The translations under genes and the position numbers were made by a program. Below the pieces are notes generated by a model, which worked only from the letters and a program-made list of their open reading frames with translations, was not told the origin of the DNA and searched no databases. A stretch of DNA of 64,000 bases from Linepithema humile. Its lineage: Eukaryota > Arthropoda > Insecta > Hymenoptera > Formicidae. The first letter of the stretch is position 1. Every line of letters begins with the position of its first letter. Below are positions 26,101 through 38,528 of this stretch, one piece after another. The stretch is taken from NCBI RefSeq assembly GCF_040581485.1, contig NC_090129.1:17665264-17729263 (forward strand), written 5' to 3'.

Positions 26101-27780
26101 GCACACTCGCGTACATACGCGTACGCACACCGGCACTGATTGGCTTCACGCACGCGAGCGCCGATGTCATAATAATTATTAAAGCATAAATCTTCAACGC
26201 CGCGGCGGCGAAATCGCGATTTGCGGTTTCGCCAAACGCATTTGTGCGCGTGCTTTGCGCTACGCGCACATGTTGCGGATGTATTTTTATTGAAAATAGT
26301 AAAATTAAAATTTGTAATTACTTAGAAAAGGTGCACGATTCGTATCTTCTTTTTCGGAAAACTAATGGCGCAAAATGACGAAATTAAATCAATCTGCGCT
26401 TAATTGAGAGGAATGTAGATCAATACGATATTATTGTTTTCTCAGAAATGCACAAAGGTTCTATTTCTGCAGTATTTTTATCTTGATATTTTTAATATAC
26501 TGCAGCTAAATTAAAACCGCCGACGCTTTTCCAGGATATCGATTGCATCACTATTTCTATGTAGAAGTAGTGAGCGTCACCTACGAGAAGGCGCGCATCA
26601 ACATTTATAAGCACGATATTTACGTCCCAGGAAAAATAAAACATCGAGAAACTATTTCTAACAAAAATAATTTAAAAAATCGTTTCAGTGATAAAAATAA
26701 TAATGTAAATTATTTCTAACGATAATAATATCACGGAAAAATAATTCCTGAGGAATGTAATACTGTAAAACAACACTTTTTACATCAAGAAGAATAATAA
26801 AGGTATCGCGCGGATAATATTACTCATGCCTTTAAAATATTGCACTGTACTATTGCAAAAATTGCGTTGTCCGGAGAAAATCGGGTGTTTTTGTATTGAG
26901 ACAAAAAATGCTTTCAGATCATTTACCGCCTTGTTATTATTAAATATGGCGTTGTACACGTGCATAAATGTATGTTTTAAATATTATTGTAACGTGGATC
27001 GCAGAAAAGCGTAGCTCCTTCAGCTTCGCAAATTATACAATCGCGTTTGAGTTTTATAGTGACCGATTCAGTTGTAACATTCTATTAAAGTTTGTGACGT
27101 GGCTTACAGGCGCAATTTACCGCGATGGTAAAAGAGGAGGAAACAGAAGGTAATAGATAATAGTAGGTAATAAAAATTGTAATATCTCACTCGCCGGTGA
27201 CGTCCGACGTGCAGCGTATGCGACGCAACGGATGGCCGGAGTCGTTAAATGAGTACACGTCGCTGTCGCGCGCTTTCTTCATTTGTGCGATGACGGCCAG
27301 CCAGAATCAGATTTCATGGAGAATTTTAACACCCGTCACTTCGCGGTTCGAACTTTTTATCGGACATGATAAGAAAGTTTTCGGAAGCCGCGGCTCCAAC
27401 GGCGGTCGTCGAGAATGCGGCCATCCTTTCTCCCTCGAATATTGGCCGACGCCAATCAGGCCGTGTAAAAGTTACGCGGAAAATTCTATGCCGAGAATTC
27501 TATGGAAATTTCGCGGCACACAGCTATGTGCAAAAATGGATTTTTGTAACTGGTTCAAAGGCGCATTCCAGACGATGCGTTATTCGTTAATAATTTTATT
27601 AACATTAGCTCGTTAGTTTATGTTAATCTATAATTAATCCACCGTAGTTTATCGCCACAGAATACAAACGTAAAATATAATTTTAGCTAAGGAGTAATGA
27701 TTAATGAAAGCGTCGGACGAAAAAAAATTTGAAAAGTTTGGACGGCAAACCCACTTGGTTTCCTAATGAACGGTAAATCG
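20190..27780. other. Non-coding mosaic
   Basis: GC-rich islands lie at 20580-20830, 21420-22560 (with G/C homopolymer runs) and 25080-26270; the rest is AT-rich. A good acceptor (TTCTTCTCTTTTCAG, AG at 22731-22732) is followed by a 94-codon T-rich hydrophobic frame (22733-23016). No donor or receptor motif is seen, so it is not called. Confidence 0.55.
25175..25192 (+). repeat. (TC)9 microsatellite
   Basis: A short pure TC run in a pyrimidine-rich patch. Confidence 0.9.
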
Positions 27781-27785
27781 CTCGT

Positions 27786-27815
27786 CAGTTCACCTCAGTT
27801 CACCTGACAGCTGCG
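27786..27815 (+). promoter_or_regulatory. E-box cluster with duplicated 10-mer
   Basis: CAGTTCACCT occurs twice in direct repeat, followed by GACAGCTG. The stretch contains CACCTG and CAGCTG, two bHLH/Snail-type E-boxes within about 12 bp. This is a pattern call only. Confidence 0.25.
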
Positions 27816-27819
27816 ATGT

Positions 27820-29314
27820 GAAGACAGATAATAATATACGTTATACAGTTATGACACACGCATACACACACGAAACTTACTGTCATCCATAGAAAACCCA
27901 TCCGGCGCCGACGTCGTTTTTCCCGCGTCCCACCTGAGTCATTGAAACCTTACCTCGCCCCACTGCGGCGAGTCCGCCGTTAATTAAGAAGCCCAATAGA
28001 ATTTGTGTAGCCACATTAGCGTAGCCAGAATTTTTTATACGAGGCCTGTTTGTACACATTCAAGGATTTTTTAGCGCTGCATTAAAAGCTAATGTATATT
28101 TGTCATGACAGTTATTTTTTTATCGCACTTATTCTTTTGCTACTCTGTAAAATTTGCATTCCAGTTATTTATATTCGTATTATTTTACGTTGATTTTGAT
28201 ACGAGTTAAATATTTTATTATTTTAATGAAGTATTGTTAAATTAAGTAATGTAGAAATTAATAAAATGTTAATGATAAATTATATTATAAATTGAAATTT
28301 GCTTTTTACGTAAATTAAATTTTTCCTTTTTCGAAATTTGAAAAGATACAAATATTCTCTTGCTCATAATTTTCCGTCGTTCGATATAATTTATAAGTCA
28401 CAGCAAAAACGGACGTATTCCATAGTTACGTGAATTACAGCTCGCTACGACGCTGGTTTCTGATCCACCATAGCATCCTCATCGTCGAAATTCTCTCTTC
28501 GCCTGTCCACAACGATCGTACTTGATTGTGTCCTCTCGTGAGACGACGGTGTCTCAGTGAAATAAATTGTCGTGCGAGAAAAGTGCAGAATAGATGTAAT
28601 CAAGTCTTGCTATAGCTAGACTACTGTCGAAAATAGTGAAAGATCGTTGAAGCTCGAAGGAACGCTAGAGAGGCGCGAATACTCTTCGAATTTATATCGC
28701 TATTTTATCAAAGTGATGAATATTTAATACGAACATTTAAGTGATTAACATTTAGAAGGATTTGGAGTTTAAAGAACAGTTTTATCTTATTAAAAGAGCG
28801 CTTCGTTGTTATAATGAAAAGAAAGTCGTGGAGATCTATAGATGTCAGCTTTGATGAATGCCATGTAACTTGGAAGTGATTAAAGCGACTTTGTATTATA
28901 TATTTAAAGCAATTCATTGAATAAGTTAAAATTTCCAGCCGCTGACAGGAAACTCTCATTGCAATCAGCACTTCCACATTAGGCTAATTCTCTTCTGCAA
29001 GTCGCGTCTCTGCGCGCGTTCAAGGCTAAGGGTCGCGATCGCATCCGCCGCTAAACACACCCCGGTCCTAAATCAAGATACGTCCCGCGTGGCGTGCTTG
29101 GTCCATACAAAGGCATCTGGGGATCATCGTGCCTCGACCCGATGCGTTTCACGCATTCTCGCGTGCGCCCTTCGGCGCGATACGATGGCTGCCGCTGCCG
29201 CCGCCGCGTTGCACGTTTCTCCTCTCCTTTGTACGCCGTGGACGGAGGCGCTAATGGCGAACGTCTCGCTTTCTTGCCGGTTGGCCGGTTTCTCTTGCTT
29301 ACCTCTCACTCTTT

Positions 29315-29315
<1 letters not shown>
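27820..29315. other. Non-coding, with one weak minus-strand terminal-exon-like frame
   Basis: On the minus strand, 28609 down to 28441 is open for about 53 codons and ends in TAG. The last residues are acidic and polar (ENFDDEDAMVDQKPAS), like a protein C-terminus. A plus-strand frame over the same bases is also partly open and the minus-strand acceptor (CACTGAG) is poor, so I do not call a gene. Confidence 0.5.

Positions 29316-29377
<62 letters not shown>
29316..29377 (+). repeat. (CT)31 microsatellite
   Basis: A pure CT dinucleotide run of about 62 bp, the longest in the window. It generates the apparent SLSLSL frames on the plus strand and the ERERER frame on the minus strand. Confidence 0.95.
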
Positions 29378-29379
<2 letters not shown>

Positions 29380-29384
<5 letters not shown>

Positions 29385-32134
29385 CCTCTTCCTCGGAGAG
29401 TGTTCCTCTCGAAGGGCTCCGGTTGTTATCTCGAGGAAAATTCCCTTTTCTCGTTCGCGACCAGAGAAATTTTACCGTGCACGTCGATTGCCGGCGAGCG
29501 CGGGTGTTAGGGGAGGGCGCTGGATGGCAGCCGGGAAGGAGAGAGAGTAAAAGTGCGCAACGTGGCTGGAAGAGAAATTGCTTCGTTTCCGAATCCACTG
29601 TGTGTTCTGCCTTGATTGGCCCCTTGCTCGCCTCCATCGCCTTCCTTGCCGCTAGATAGGCATACCGTTCCACGTCTTTGGCACTTTGGCTCTCGCGAGG
29701 GTGGAGAAAAAAAAACGAACACGAATCCTATTTTCGGGAACCCGTCGTCTCCTTTCCGATTAGATGTCCGTGCACGAGGTACCAAAATGAGACCGGAAGT
29801 ACCGTCGGAGCGAAAAAAAGACGCGGGTGAGACGGAGAGGGCGGGGGGACACAAACTGAGTGCGAGGGATAACGATATTTCCGCAGGGTTTTCGAGGTTT
29901 GCGAGGCTTTGTTGCAATTTTGGATTCCTGAATCCGATTGGCGTTCCATCCGAGCGCGTCTATGCTCGTAATGAAAATTGACTCAACTCATTTTGTACAA
30001 TGTCTGATTGTGGAAATCGCGAAGGTACATATGAGAGCTTTTTACAAGATTTCTCTGAAATTTCGAGGGTTTGCAACAAATTTGCCGTCTATCTTTATTA
30101 CTGGAAGTTTAATGCATGCCCCAATTACAGAGATATTAATTTTTTTAAAATTAATGGGTTTTTAGTTGATTTAGCTGAATAATAATTTATATTACGGCGC
30201 GGTGTAATCCGTGAGAGCTTAAAGTGTAAAATTTCGCGTGTTTTAACATACTGGGTTATTTGCGTGAAACATACGACCCCGTTTGTTACCCGCGATTGGA
30301 CTGTTATTATTTTCGTGTGCTATCGGAGTGTTCGCCATTGCAATTTAAACGGTGCCTTTGAGCTATAATATCCGTGAAACAAACGCACATTTGACCGCTA
30401 ATTGCGTCTATCTGCGCAAATTCTTCCGATATGGCTCTGATGAGATTCGAATAAATAACATTTGCGCAAACCCCGAATTGGTTCGCCCACAAGGCACGGT
30501 TGTTTTAGTTTAATTTGCCCCTCTATCGCATGACAAGCGGGCGTTACGCTACACTTTATTTTAAGCCACTATTTTGAAGGCAAACGTTCGCAAACGAATA
30601 CCGCAATTCGTGCCTCTTCTGCAGATTTCTCTTTGCTTCCATTTATTCGTACGTTTATTTGCACGAAATATGCACAATATATACATATCTGAATGTTATG
30701 CTGCGTGCGACGAGCCGTTTAGAATGTGCATGATAGAAAGTAAGGCAAAAGTTGGTCGATAACAGATAATAGATCCGCTATTAAATTTTTTCTAAAAGTG
30801 TTTATTCAATACAAATTAAATATTGAGTTTTGCAATAGCAGAATGAAATATCAACATTCTTATATTTGTAAAATTATTTAAAATACTGAAAAAAAACATT
30901 CCAGAAGTGAAAAATTATATTTTTAACATTGATGTTACAAAATTTGGCCATTTCACAAAAATATCTGTCGTGATTTGAAATATCTAATAAGGTTTTATCA
31001 AATTTTCAAATTTAATCATCATTCTAATGTCTCTAAATTCGCAATCTTGTACGCGGATGATGCTCTTTCGTGATCGACTACGCCCAACAATTCGAGCGTG
31101 ATTCGCTCCGGCCATTAATTAAGCCGACCACGAATAATCGCGGCGAATAAATTTGGTTTATCTCTAATTATCCTGGTGAGAGAGCGTCGCTATTCAAAGG
31201 ACTCCAGGCGGACACGGCGCGTATTATTAGGCGGTATCACTTGGTGTCTATAAACGCGGTAACGATCGTCCGGTTTAATTGCCACTAAAGCAACGGTCGA
31301 AAGGAAATTAACGTCCAAGCGAAGTCTCCCGTATCGCCCCTTTTCGTCACCGATCGGAAAGTATTCCGTCGTCCTTAAGCCCTAAAGCGTCGAGCTTCGG
31401 TGTATAAACGCCTTTTTATCCACACACTTCTTAATTAAAAACGATGACTTTTTGTCGCGCTCACAGAAATAAATCGAACGTGCAACAGATAAAATACGAT
31501 CCTTTACATTAAAAAGAATCAACTCGCTGCCTACATTGAAACTTATTTAGAATATTGAGTATTTCCGATTAAAAAATCAGAAATTTTATGACTTAAAAAT
31601 TGCACGTATGTTTAAAAACATAAATTTTTAATATGTGAAGAATATATAAAAGTATGAAATCTGTTAAAATATACTTTTAATAAACAAGTAAAAATCTTAA
31701 TGTTTGGAAAACTTAAAGTCTTGGAAGATAAAAAATTTTTAAGAGAAAGAAATGCAAATCTAGGATTTTAGAACAATATCGATACTGTATCGATTTCTGT
31801 AGAAAAAAAAACAAATCTCAAAACGCTATAACACTATATGAATATCGCATGTTTGGCTTTATTCATTAATAATTTGGAATTGAGTTCTTTTTTGCACACG
31901 CAAATTTCACTTTCAAACTCTGCGCGATGTAAACGCCGCTTAAAGCCCCGATCTTCTCGAAACCTAGTTTTTGTTTCTTGAGAGCGAAACTTCACGAACT
32001 TGGAAGTACACCGCGAAGCAGCGAGCGCGATCACGCCAGTTCATAGATCCCGATGACGAAGAGGGAGATGGGAAGGTAGATCTACCGGTTTGATTAACCG
32101 GCAAGAAGAATAAAGGGACGGAAAAGGGAGACGG

Positions 32135-32183
<49 letters not shown>

Positions 32184-33500
32184 CGAGCGAGCGAGAAAGG
32201 AAGAAGAATGGACCAGCTTACAAGGGAAGGTGAACGCATCGCGCAGAAACGAGATGAAGAAGAATAAGACCAGCAAAATAGAAAGGGAAAGAAGAGAGCG
32301 AGTGCGAGCGAGAGGAGGCGACAAAAAGCTATACTGCTCTAAGCGAAGGAGGAAGAGAGGGAGAAGAAGAAGTTGCTGGAAGAAGGTGGAGAAGAAAGAA
32401 GACGGGGAGAAGGAGCTTCGTGTCGAAGAGGAAACTCTGCTCTGTGAGGAGGTTGAAGGTAGAGCCGAGAGCACTGACGGCGATAATGAATGTTTTAGTA
32501 CGCGGAAAGGCGAATCCCTCTTTTTCACTTTCCCCTCCCATCATCATCCCGCCACCTCGCCGTCTTTTCTCGAAGGGCTACCGCGAAACGTGTAGGATGT
32601 GCTCAGCTGGCTCTCCCTTTGGGTCATTAGTCCGGCCGCGTGCCATTTTTCTGGGGCACCGGTTCGCAAGAGGCCACTCCGAAGAGTAAAGGGAAAATGG
32701 GAAAATCACCCTTCGCGGCTGATGTCGCCGAATCGCCGTGAAGGGACATGTTGATGTACTTCCTTCCGGACTGCCGCCCTCGGGACGTGACGACCTGACG
32801 CGACGCGCGTCCGGAATGCATTACGACGCGACGTCAACCTACTTTTTGATCTATTAACTAGTGGGGATGGCACGATGGTGACAGCTTGGAGGAACTTATC
32901 GAAGATTGCGATGATCGGAGAAGACATTACATAACTGGTCTGCGACTTTTTTTTCCCGCTTTCGGAAAAATGTAAACCAAAGCGACGCAAACTCTATGTG
33001 TCGCGATAATTGCTCGTTGTTTAAATTCTAGATAAAAAAGATTTAGTGATGACAATTTTACATTATTGTATTATTGCTATTGTTTCTCAGAATGAAAAGA
33101 TACAGTTTTATTGATATACTTTCATGTTGTATTCTTTATAGAAAAATTAAATTTATTTTGCAGTTATATATAATTTATAAAAAATAATAAGCACATTTAT
33201 CTATAAAGTATTACAATTATTTTTTGAATCATATATGTTACGTAATGTAAAATTAGAAGATAATGTCTTCTTATTCTGAGTCGCGAGCCGGAATACTCGT
33301 AGTTCAAATACATGAGAGATCTTTTAGTCGTCCTCGAAAAGTCTAGAAAATGTTTTATGACCAATTTTCTGAACGAAAGTAAGGAAACACAGCTGTTTTG
33401 GCGATTCATAGTCCAAGAGATTGGGTTGAAACATTTTTTTACGTTCTTATTTCTAATATTGCGCTTAGTTTTAGATTAAATTATTTCAACTTTGCAGATT
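29380..33500. other. Non-coding mosaic
   Basis: GC-rich at 29380-29930 and 31050-31400, purine-rich at 32100-32460. A 60-codon plus-strand frame at 30000-30182 has a fair start context but no other support. I see no gene. Confidence 0.55.
32141..32195 (+). repeat. (GA)n microsatellite followed by GAGC repeats
   Basis: A GA run at 32141-32177 continues into a GAGC tetranucleotide run at about 32181-32195. The surrounding 32100-32460 is strongly purine-rich on the plus strand. Confidence 0.93.
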
Positions 33501-33505
33501 TTGAA

Positions 33506-33698
33506 ATAAGGGAATCTAAATAACAATAATTAATAATAGTGGAAGGCTCTTCTATTATTTTATAATGGGATAAATAATAAATAAAGCCGTTCTAAAAGCG
33601 CTAAGATCATATATAAGCGTTTAATGTTAAAATAAATTATTGAGCACTGAGATGCAGCTACGGCTTTATATTATTTATCCTATTATAAGGGAATCTAA
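33506..33698. repeat. Inverted repeat (33560-33688) bracketed by a 14-bp direct repeat
   Basis: The arm at 33560-33589 (TTATAATGGGATAAATAATA followed by AATAAAGCCG) pairs with 33661-33688, differing by one base and a 2-nt gap, across a spacer of about 70 nt. The 14-mer ATAAGGGAATCTAA occurs in direct orientation at 33506-33519 and 33685-33698, enclosing the inverted repeat. This could be a short insertion with a target duplication or a small foldback element. It has no ORF and no recognised family. Confidence 0.45.
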
Positions 33699-34611
33699 TT
33701 ATATATATATATATGAACATTTATTAAATTGTGATAAATAAACACTAATAATGATTATACAGCACATAATTCTCATTCTAGTCCTTATTATAATTTAGCA
33801 TACAAATTTTTCAACTTGTTGATTTATCTGATTTCTTTTTGAGTTATTTAAATTTCTTAATTAACGTTTTACATTAACGGAATGTTCAATTGACATTTAA
33901 TTATTACATATAACAGAATCGTAGTAAATGAATTAAAAAAAAGCTTTTTTCATACAATTCATACAATTAAAAAGATTAGGCAAGTAAAACACTATATATA
34001 TATTGCTCTCCGCGTGAACTCTCGATGTTCGCCGATCTCTCGATGCGTCGCCACTGCTGTTTGTTTATCATCCACGTCAACGAGCGTGAGGTTATTAATT
34101 ATCGTTTGACGCGCGTCGATGAGGGTGGAAGAGAGCGTGTCCAATTAGTCGAAGGGCGCTCGCGCACGCTCGTCCTTATAGTCCGCAAATCGATGCGATT
34201 TCTGATGTATATCGGTCACAAAATAATCTTGTTAACATAACATCACTCGCAACAGTATATCTTTAACGATAAATATAAACAAGCGCGAAAAAGTAAACCC
34301 GCATTGACAATGTAATCATAAAACAGGCTTTTAACTTATGTTTTTACACTGTTTGACAGCCGTTGATGTTTGAAAATGTAATACAACATGCGAAAAGTAA
34401 AACGGAACGTTATTTTGGAATTTATATTCAAGGAGTTTTTAATTAAAGAGTTTTAAGTTTTACCGAGCTTTGTTAAACAGCAAATATTTGATTTAAAAGT
34501 GTGTTGTTTAAACGTTTCATATATTGCAACGTCGACGAAAAAGTAATATCGGCGATCAATAATATCGAATGTTCAAAATATTAACACGACTAAATATAGT
34601 TTTTAATTGTC

Positions 34612-34633
34612 AAAAAAAAAAAAAAAAAAAAAA
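34612..34633 (+). repeat. A22 homopolymer
   Basis: 22 consecutive A. There is no AATAAA in the usual window upstream and no matching target duplication, so a retroposed poly(A) tail is not supported. Confidence 0.9.
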
Positions 34634-34786
34634 TTATGTGTTTAACGAACACGGATACGGATATAAATCTACGTCTTTTTCTACGAGAGAAGCGGAGTGA
34701 AAAGATCGGCACGATGTTTCCGTGCAATTAAGCGGCACTGTTTCTCTTCAGCGATATCGAACGGAGCACTCGAATACTTCTTCAAT

Positions 34787-34810
34787 GAGTCCTTCGGAGT
34801 TGAAGGACTC
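34787..34810. repeat. Hairpin with perfect 9-bp stem
   Basis: GAGTCCTTC and GAAGGACTC are separated by six bases. A further AGTCCTT follows at 34815-34821, giving a third related copy. Confidence 0.5.
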
Positions 34811-37012
34811 CGGTAGTCCTTGATTACCGAAGACATTCGAATCTCAAGATGATCTTAACCAGAGGCTCTTTGTGCCCCCGCTTCCGGCGTGACCACCGTG
34901 CTTCGAGAGGCCATTCAATGGACAAAAGACGCTCCGCTTTTTCGGCGTCTTTTCGGATCCTCGCCGACGGCGTTGCGCGGCGGCGTGGTGAGAAAAGTGC
35001 GACGCCGGGGAAAAGCGGAGGTGGGGTGTGGCATGTGCGAGGGCAAGGTAAAGGTGGAAGGGCTTAAATCAATAAATCGCAAAAGCCCACGGCCCCGCTG
35101 CCACCGCCACCTCGGCACTATAACTTGGCGCGCGCGAGATCGCGAGAGACAAAGGGACTCGACGACAAGGTACAAGGACGACGGGGCTCTTGAGAGGCGA
35201 AAGGGCTCGAAGCCGCAGAGGAGATTGATGTTATTCGATTCTCGGATTTGAGATAAGTTAAGGGCAAAGCGGGACATCCGCGCAGGACGACCTATAGATC
35301 ACGGAATCGTAGTTTCAACTTGCGTTTCGAGTGTACGTACACTCTGAACGTTAAGGATATTCTGAGCCGCGATTCTAGTAACCGTTGCAATTGTGCAAAG
35401 GGATAAAAAAATGTTATCGTTTTCTCCTTGAGACTCGATATTTTTTCGCATTAGAAAAAGGCGCGACGGCGCGCTTGCCGTTGATAAGAGAATTTGAAAT
35501 TGTTACACGTAACATTTATCGAAATGACGTTACCGAAAGGGTCGAAATTCAGAGTCGGCTTTCTTATGTTTCATTTCGCTGTGAACGTCAACGAACTCCC
35601 AACGCGCTCTCGCAGTTCCGCAAAGGTCGTCGGGAACTCGGCTTCGGATAATTTGAGGATTAAACACGAGCGATCGGCGATCGACCGAATATGAAATCAC
35701 GAAAGCACGCCACTCGTTTATCTTCGCGGGTCCGAGCGGAGGACATGAGAGACGTTCGACGTGTTTTCTTTGTCATCTGACACGCAATCCGCGCCGGATA
35801 TATTTCACACGCACACGCGGCCCCTCCGTAATTAGAAAGCCATTCAGAAACTACGTGCATCCACTCTACGCTGATGGATACTGTCCATATCTCACAGGCT
35901 ACGATGACGGGCAGCACTTTTCATGCACGGAGCGCGCATCCGTGCGCGCAGCGCGCGGAGTGGCTGTGAAAGCGATGCCTGCGCTCGTACTCGTTAAAGT
36001 TGATTCCCCCCCGACTCTCTAGGCGATGAAAAAGGGGGGAGAGATAGTCGCGCCACGCCAGTGATCTTAATCTACCGGCGTAAATTTAACGCTCTCTCAC
36101 ACGAGCGGCCGGAAATTTTTATCATTCTTCGTTTGCGGCCATCAAACGTTAATCGAACACGTTGGTCCGAGACTGCGCTGCATAAACTCAAACTGCACAC
36201 AGGATGTATTAATCTTTTAGCTTTCAGTTTTCAAGTAATTTGGAGTTTGCATTGACCCCCCCTGTGTTGTTTCAGGAGTAAATTGCCGGAGATTTTTGCT
36301 GTGCAAAAAGGATATTGAGAAATAAATAGGATATTAGTAAGAATTGTAGCGGGTATTATTTAAACGCAGTTTAACGATAAAATTGTTTCCTGCGGATAAA
36401 GCGCATCCTTTGTTATCATAAAGTTTTTCGTTTCTTCATTTTTATGATTGAAATCATTAATGTTTTCAATCATTTCAATCGATTCGTCGGCGATAAACTG
36501 CTGTTGGTACAATCGTGTCTGTGTGGCCATTACATTTCCGCATTTTATGTAAATGCGATATTGATTTGCGAAACAAACGCAAAAAGGGAGGAGAGGAGCG
36601 TGAGAGCGACTTAATAAGCGTTGATCGAAGAAAATTGGCAAGGGGGCTAAAGTCGAAACGCTTTACGAGTATGCGCTACGTGAGTCACTTTCACGCCCCG
36701 GGGAACTGCCGCTCCCAATTAATTCGCTATCCGGAGGAATGTTTCATTAAGGCGTTTATTAATCCCGTCTTATTTCTATTAACACGGCTGACCTTCGCTA
36801 CGAGAACTGTCTTGATCCCTGAGAAAGTCTGCACGAGAGTCGGCGCAACGCGGCGGCGGTCGCTGAAAAATTACGCCAGCCGGTTTAATCGCGATAAATT
36901 GCGGCAATATCGCGCGCTAAATTACGGCACCATCGCCGGCGAATAATTGCCATTATCGAAAACGCCTGTGCTTCCGAGCAAATTGATTTCGTGATGGCAT
37001 CACGTATAAACG

Positions 37013-37028
37013 TTTTTTTTTTTTTTTT
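37013..37028 (+). repeat. T16 homopolymer
   Basis: Sixteen consecutive T, followed by ATTATT. No acceptor AG follows closely. A longer interrupted T tract lies at 37864-37890. Confidence 0.9.
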
Positions 37029-38504
37029 ATTATTCCGAAATATTAATTTAGTTGCAGAAAATGTAGTTATGTGACACGCGTGTGTGCGCTTCGATAAAAC
37101 GCATGTTTATTGTTATTAAAACAGAAAGGTTTTATAATTGCGTACAATTTAATAAAACAAATACGTGATACGGATTTAAGTCTCGTTGGACGCGAAAACT
37201 TTTCGTTCTCATTTCGCTGATTATCGTTTCCCCTTAATCGACGGTGGGCGGGAAATCAATCTAGACGGGCGCTCGAATTAGGCATTAATCGGCTGGGCGG
37301 AAATAAAGCCGAGCGTGGCCCAGAAACCGGAAGTGCAGCCGAGACTCGGCGACGAAACGACGAGAGAGAGACTATTTCGCGCGAGAACCGCAGCCGGACG
37401 GCGGGGGGGTCGTCAAGGGCGAGAAAAAAGTCGTCGGGACGATCAACGCCCCCGAAGTTTCGTCCATTCGCGGAAATCGAATTTTCGAGCTGAACGCCGC
37501 GTCGGGTGGGAAACTTGAAAATGGACTTTGTAATTTGCCACTCGGTTTGACTTCGTCGCCGCCGGGCGCTACCCGGGCTCGTCGCGGCTCGCCGAGCTTT
37601 CGATGATCTTGTTTGCCGATTTGCCATCGTCCAAACTTTCAACAACATTATCTCGCCACTTCCGCGCGCGCGAATGTAACTCTGATTAACTCAATACCGA
37701 GGTACTTTCCGGAACTGTAAATACCAACGTGGAGAAATGCGCTTTCTGCTTTGCCGCATAAAATCATATTTTTCGATATTTAGTCTGCCTTTTGAAACCG
37801 TGAAAGAGTACACTTTCCATATAATAGAGATACTGTTGAATCATTATAATGTTGCGTTTTGCATTTTTTTTTTATTTTTTTTTTTTTTTTATTTCGACAA
37901 CAACGCAGAATGTTTGCGATGTAACGCGCGCGCATACCAGTAATACGTGATACTATAAACATATTAAAAAAATTCCATCAATCCTTTTGTCCTGCATTTT
38001 CCGCATTTACGGGTGTTCTGCAATATTAAACTTGGAGCGTTTGACACGACTACATTTATCGGATATTGCGCTCGAATGCATTGTGATAAATGTGTATATA
38101 TCGAGAAAAGTATTCAATATCGCGCAGTGATTTGGCGTGACTTAATCGCTCGGGGACACGGCGGACTCGCTGATGCGCATTGCTGAATGCATTGGTGAAT
38201 GCAACGACGTGCAGCGCTTCGCGCTTCTACGCCGAGACCCGCGATGAATGTACATCGAGTCGACGCGAAAAGCGAGTTTCAGGTGCATCTGCGCGTTCTG
38301 AAAGCGGATGTATCCCGGAAGATAAATTATCTTCGTTCGAGCGACTTTGCGTCTCGCTGCATTTGCAAACGAGCTCGCGCTCCCGATGCCTGTCACAACG
38401 CAACGCGTGCCAGTCATGTCGAATGTTCGGAAACGCGGACTCTGAATCACGGCGGCCACCCTGTAGATATCTCCGAGAGATACCGAGAGAGGCACCGACC
38501 TACT

Positions 38505-38528
38505 ACGTTACATAACGTCATGTAACGT
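38505..38528. repeat. Hairpin with perfect 9-bp stem
   Basis: ACGTTACAT and ATGTAACGT are separated by AACGTC. This could be a small cruciform or a dimeric binding site. Confidence 0.45.

Noticed and set aside
27876..27960. Minus-strand donor (GACA|GTAAGT) near a short open frame
   Set aside because: The matching upstream acceptor lacks a pyrimidine tract and the frame is under 20 codons.
29089..29550. 153- and 138-codon plus-strand ORFs
   Set aside because: They span the (CT)31 microsatellite in different frames.
29299..29673. Minus-strand ORF ending exactly at an AG|GTAAGC donor
   Set aside because: Half of it is an (ER)n translation of the microsatellite; the donor alone does not make an exon.
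34590..34640. A22 tract as the tail of a retroposed gene
   Set aside because: No poly(A) signal or gene-like sequence upstream and no flanking duplication.
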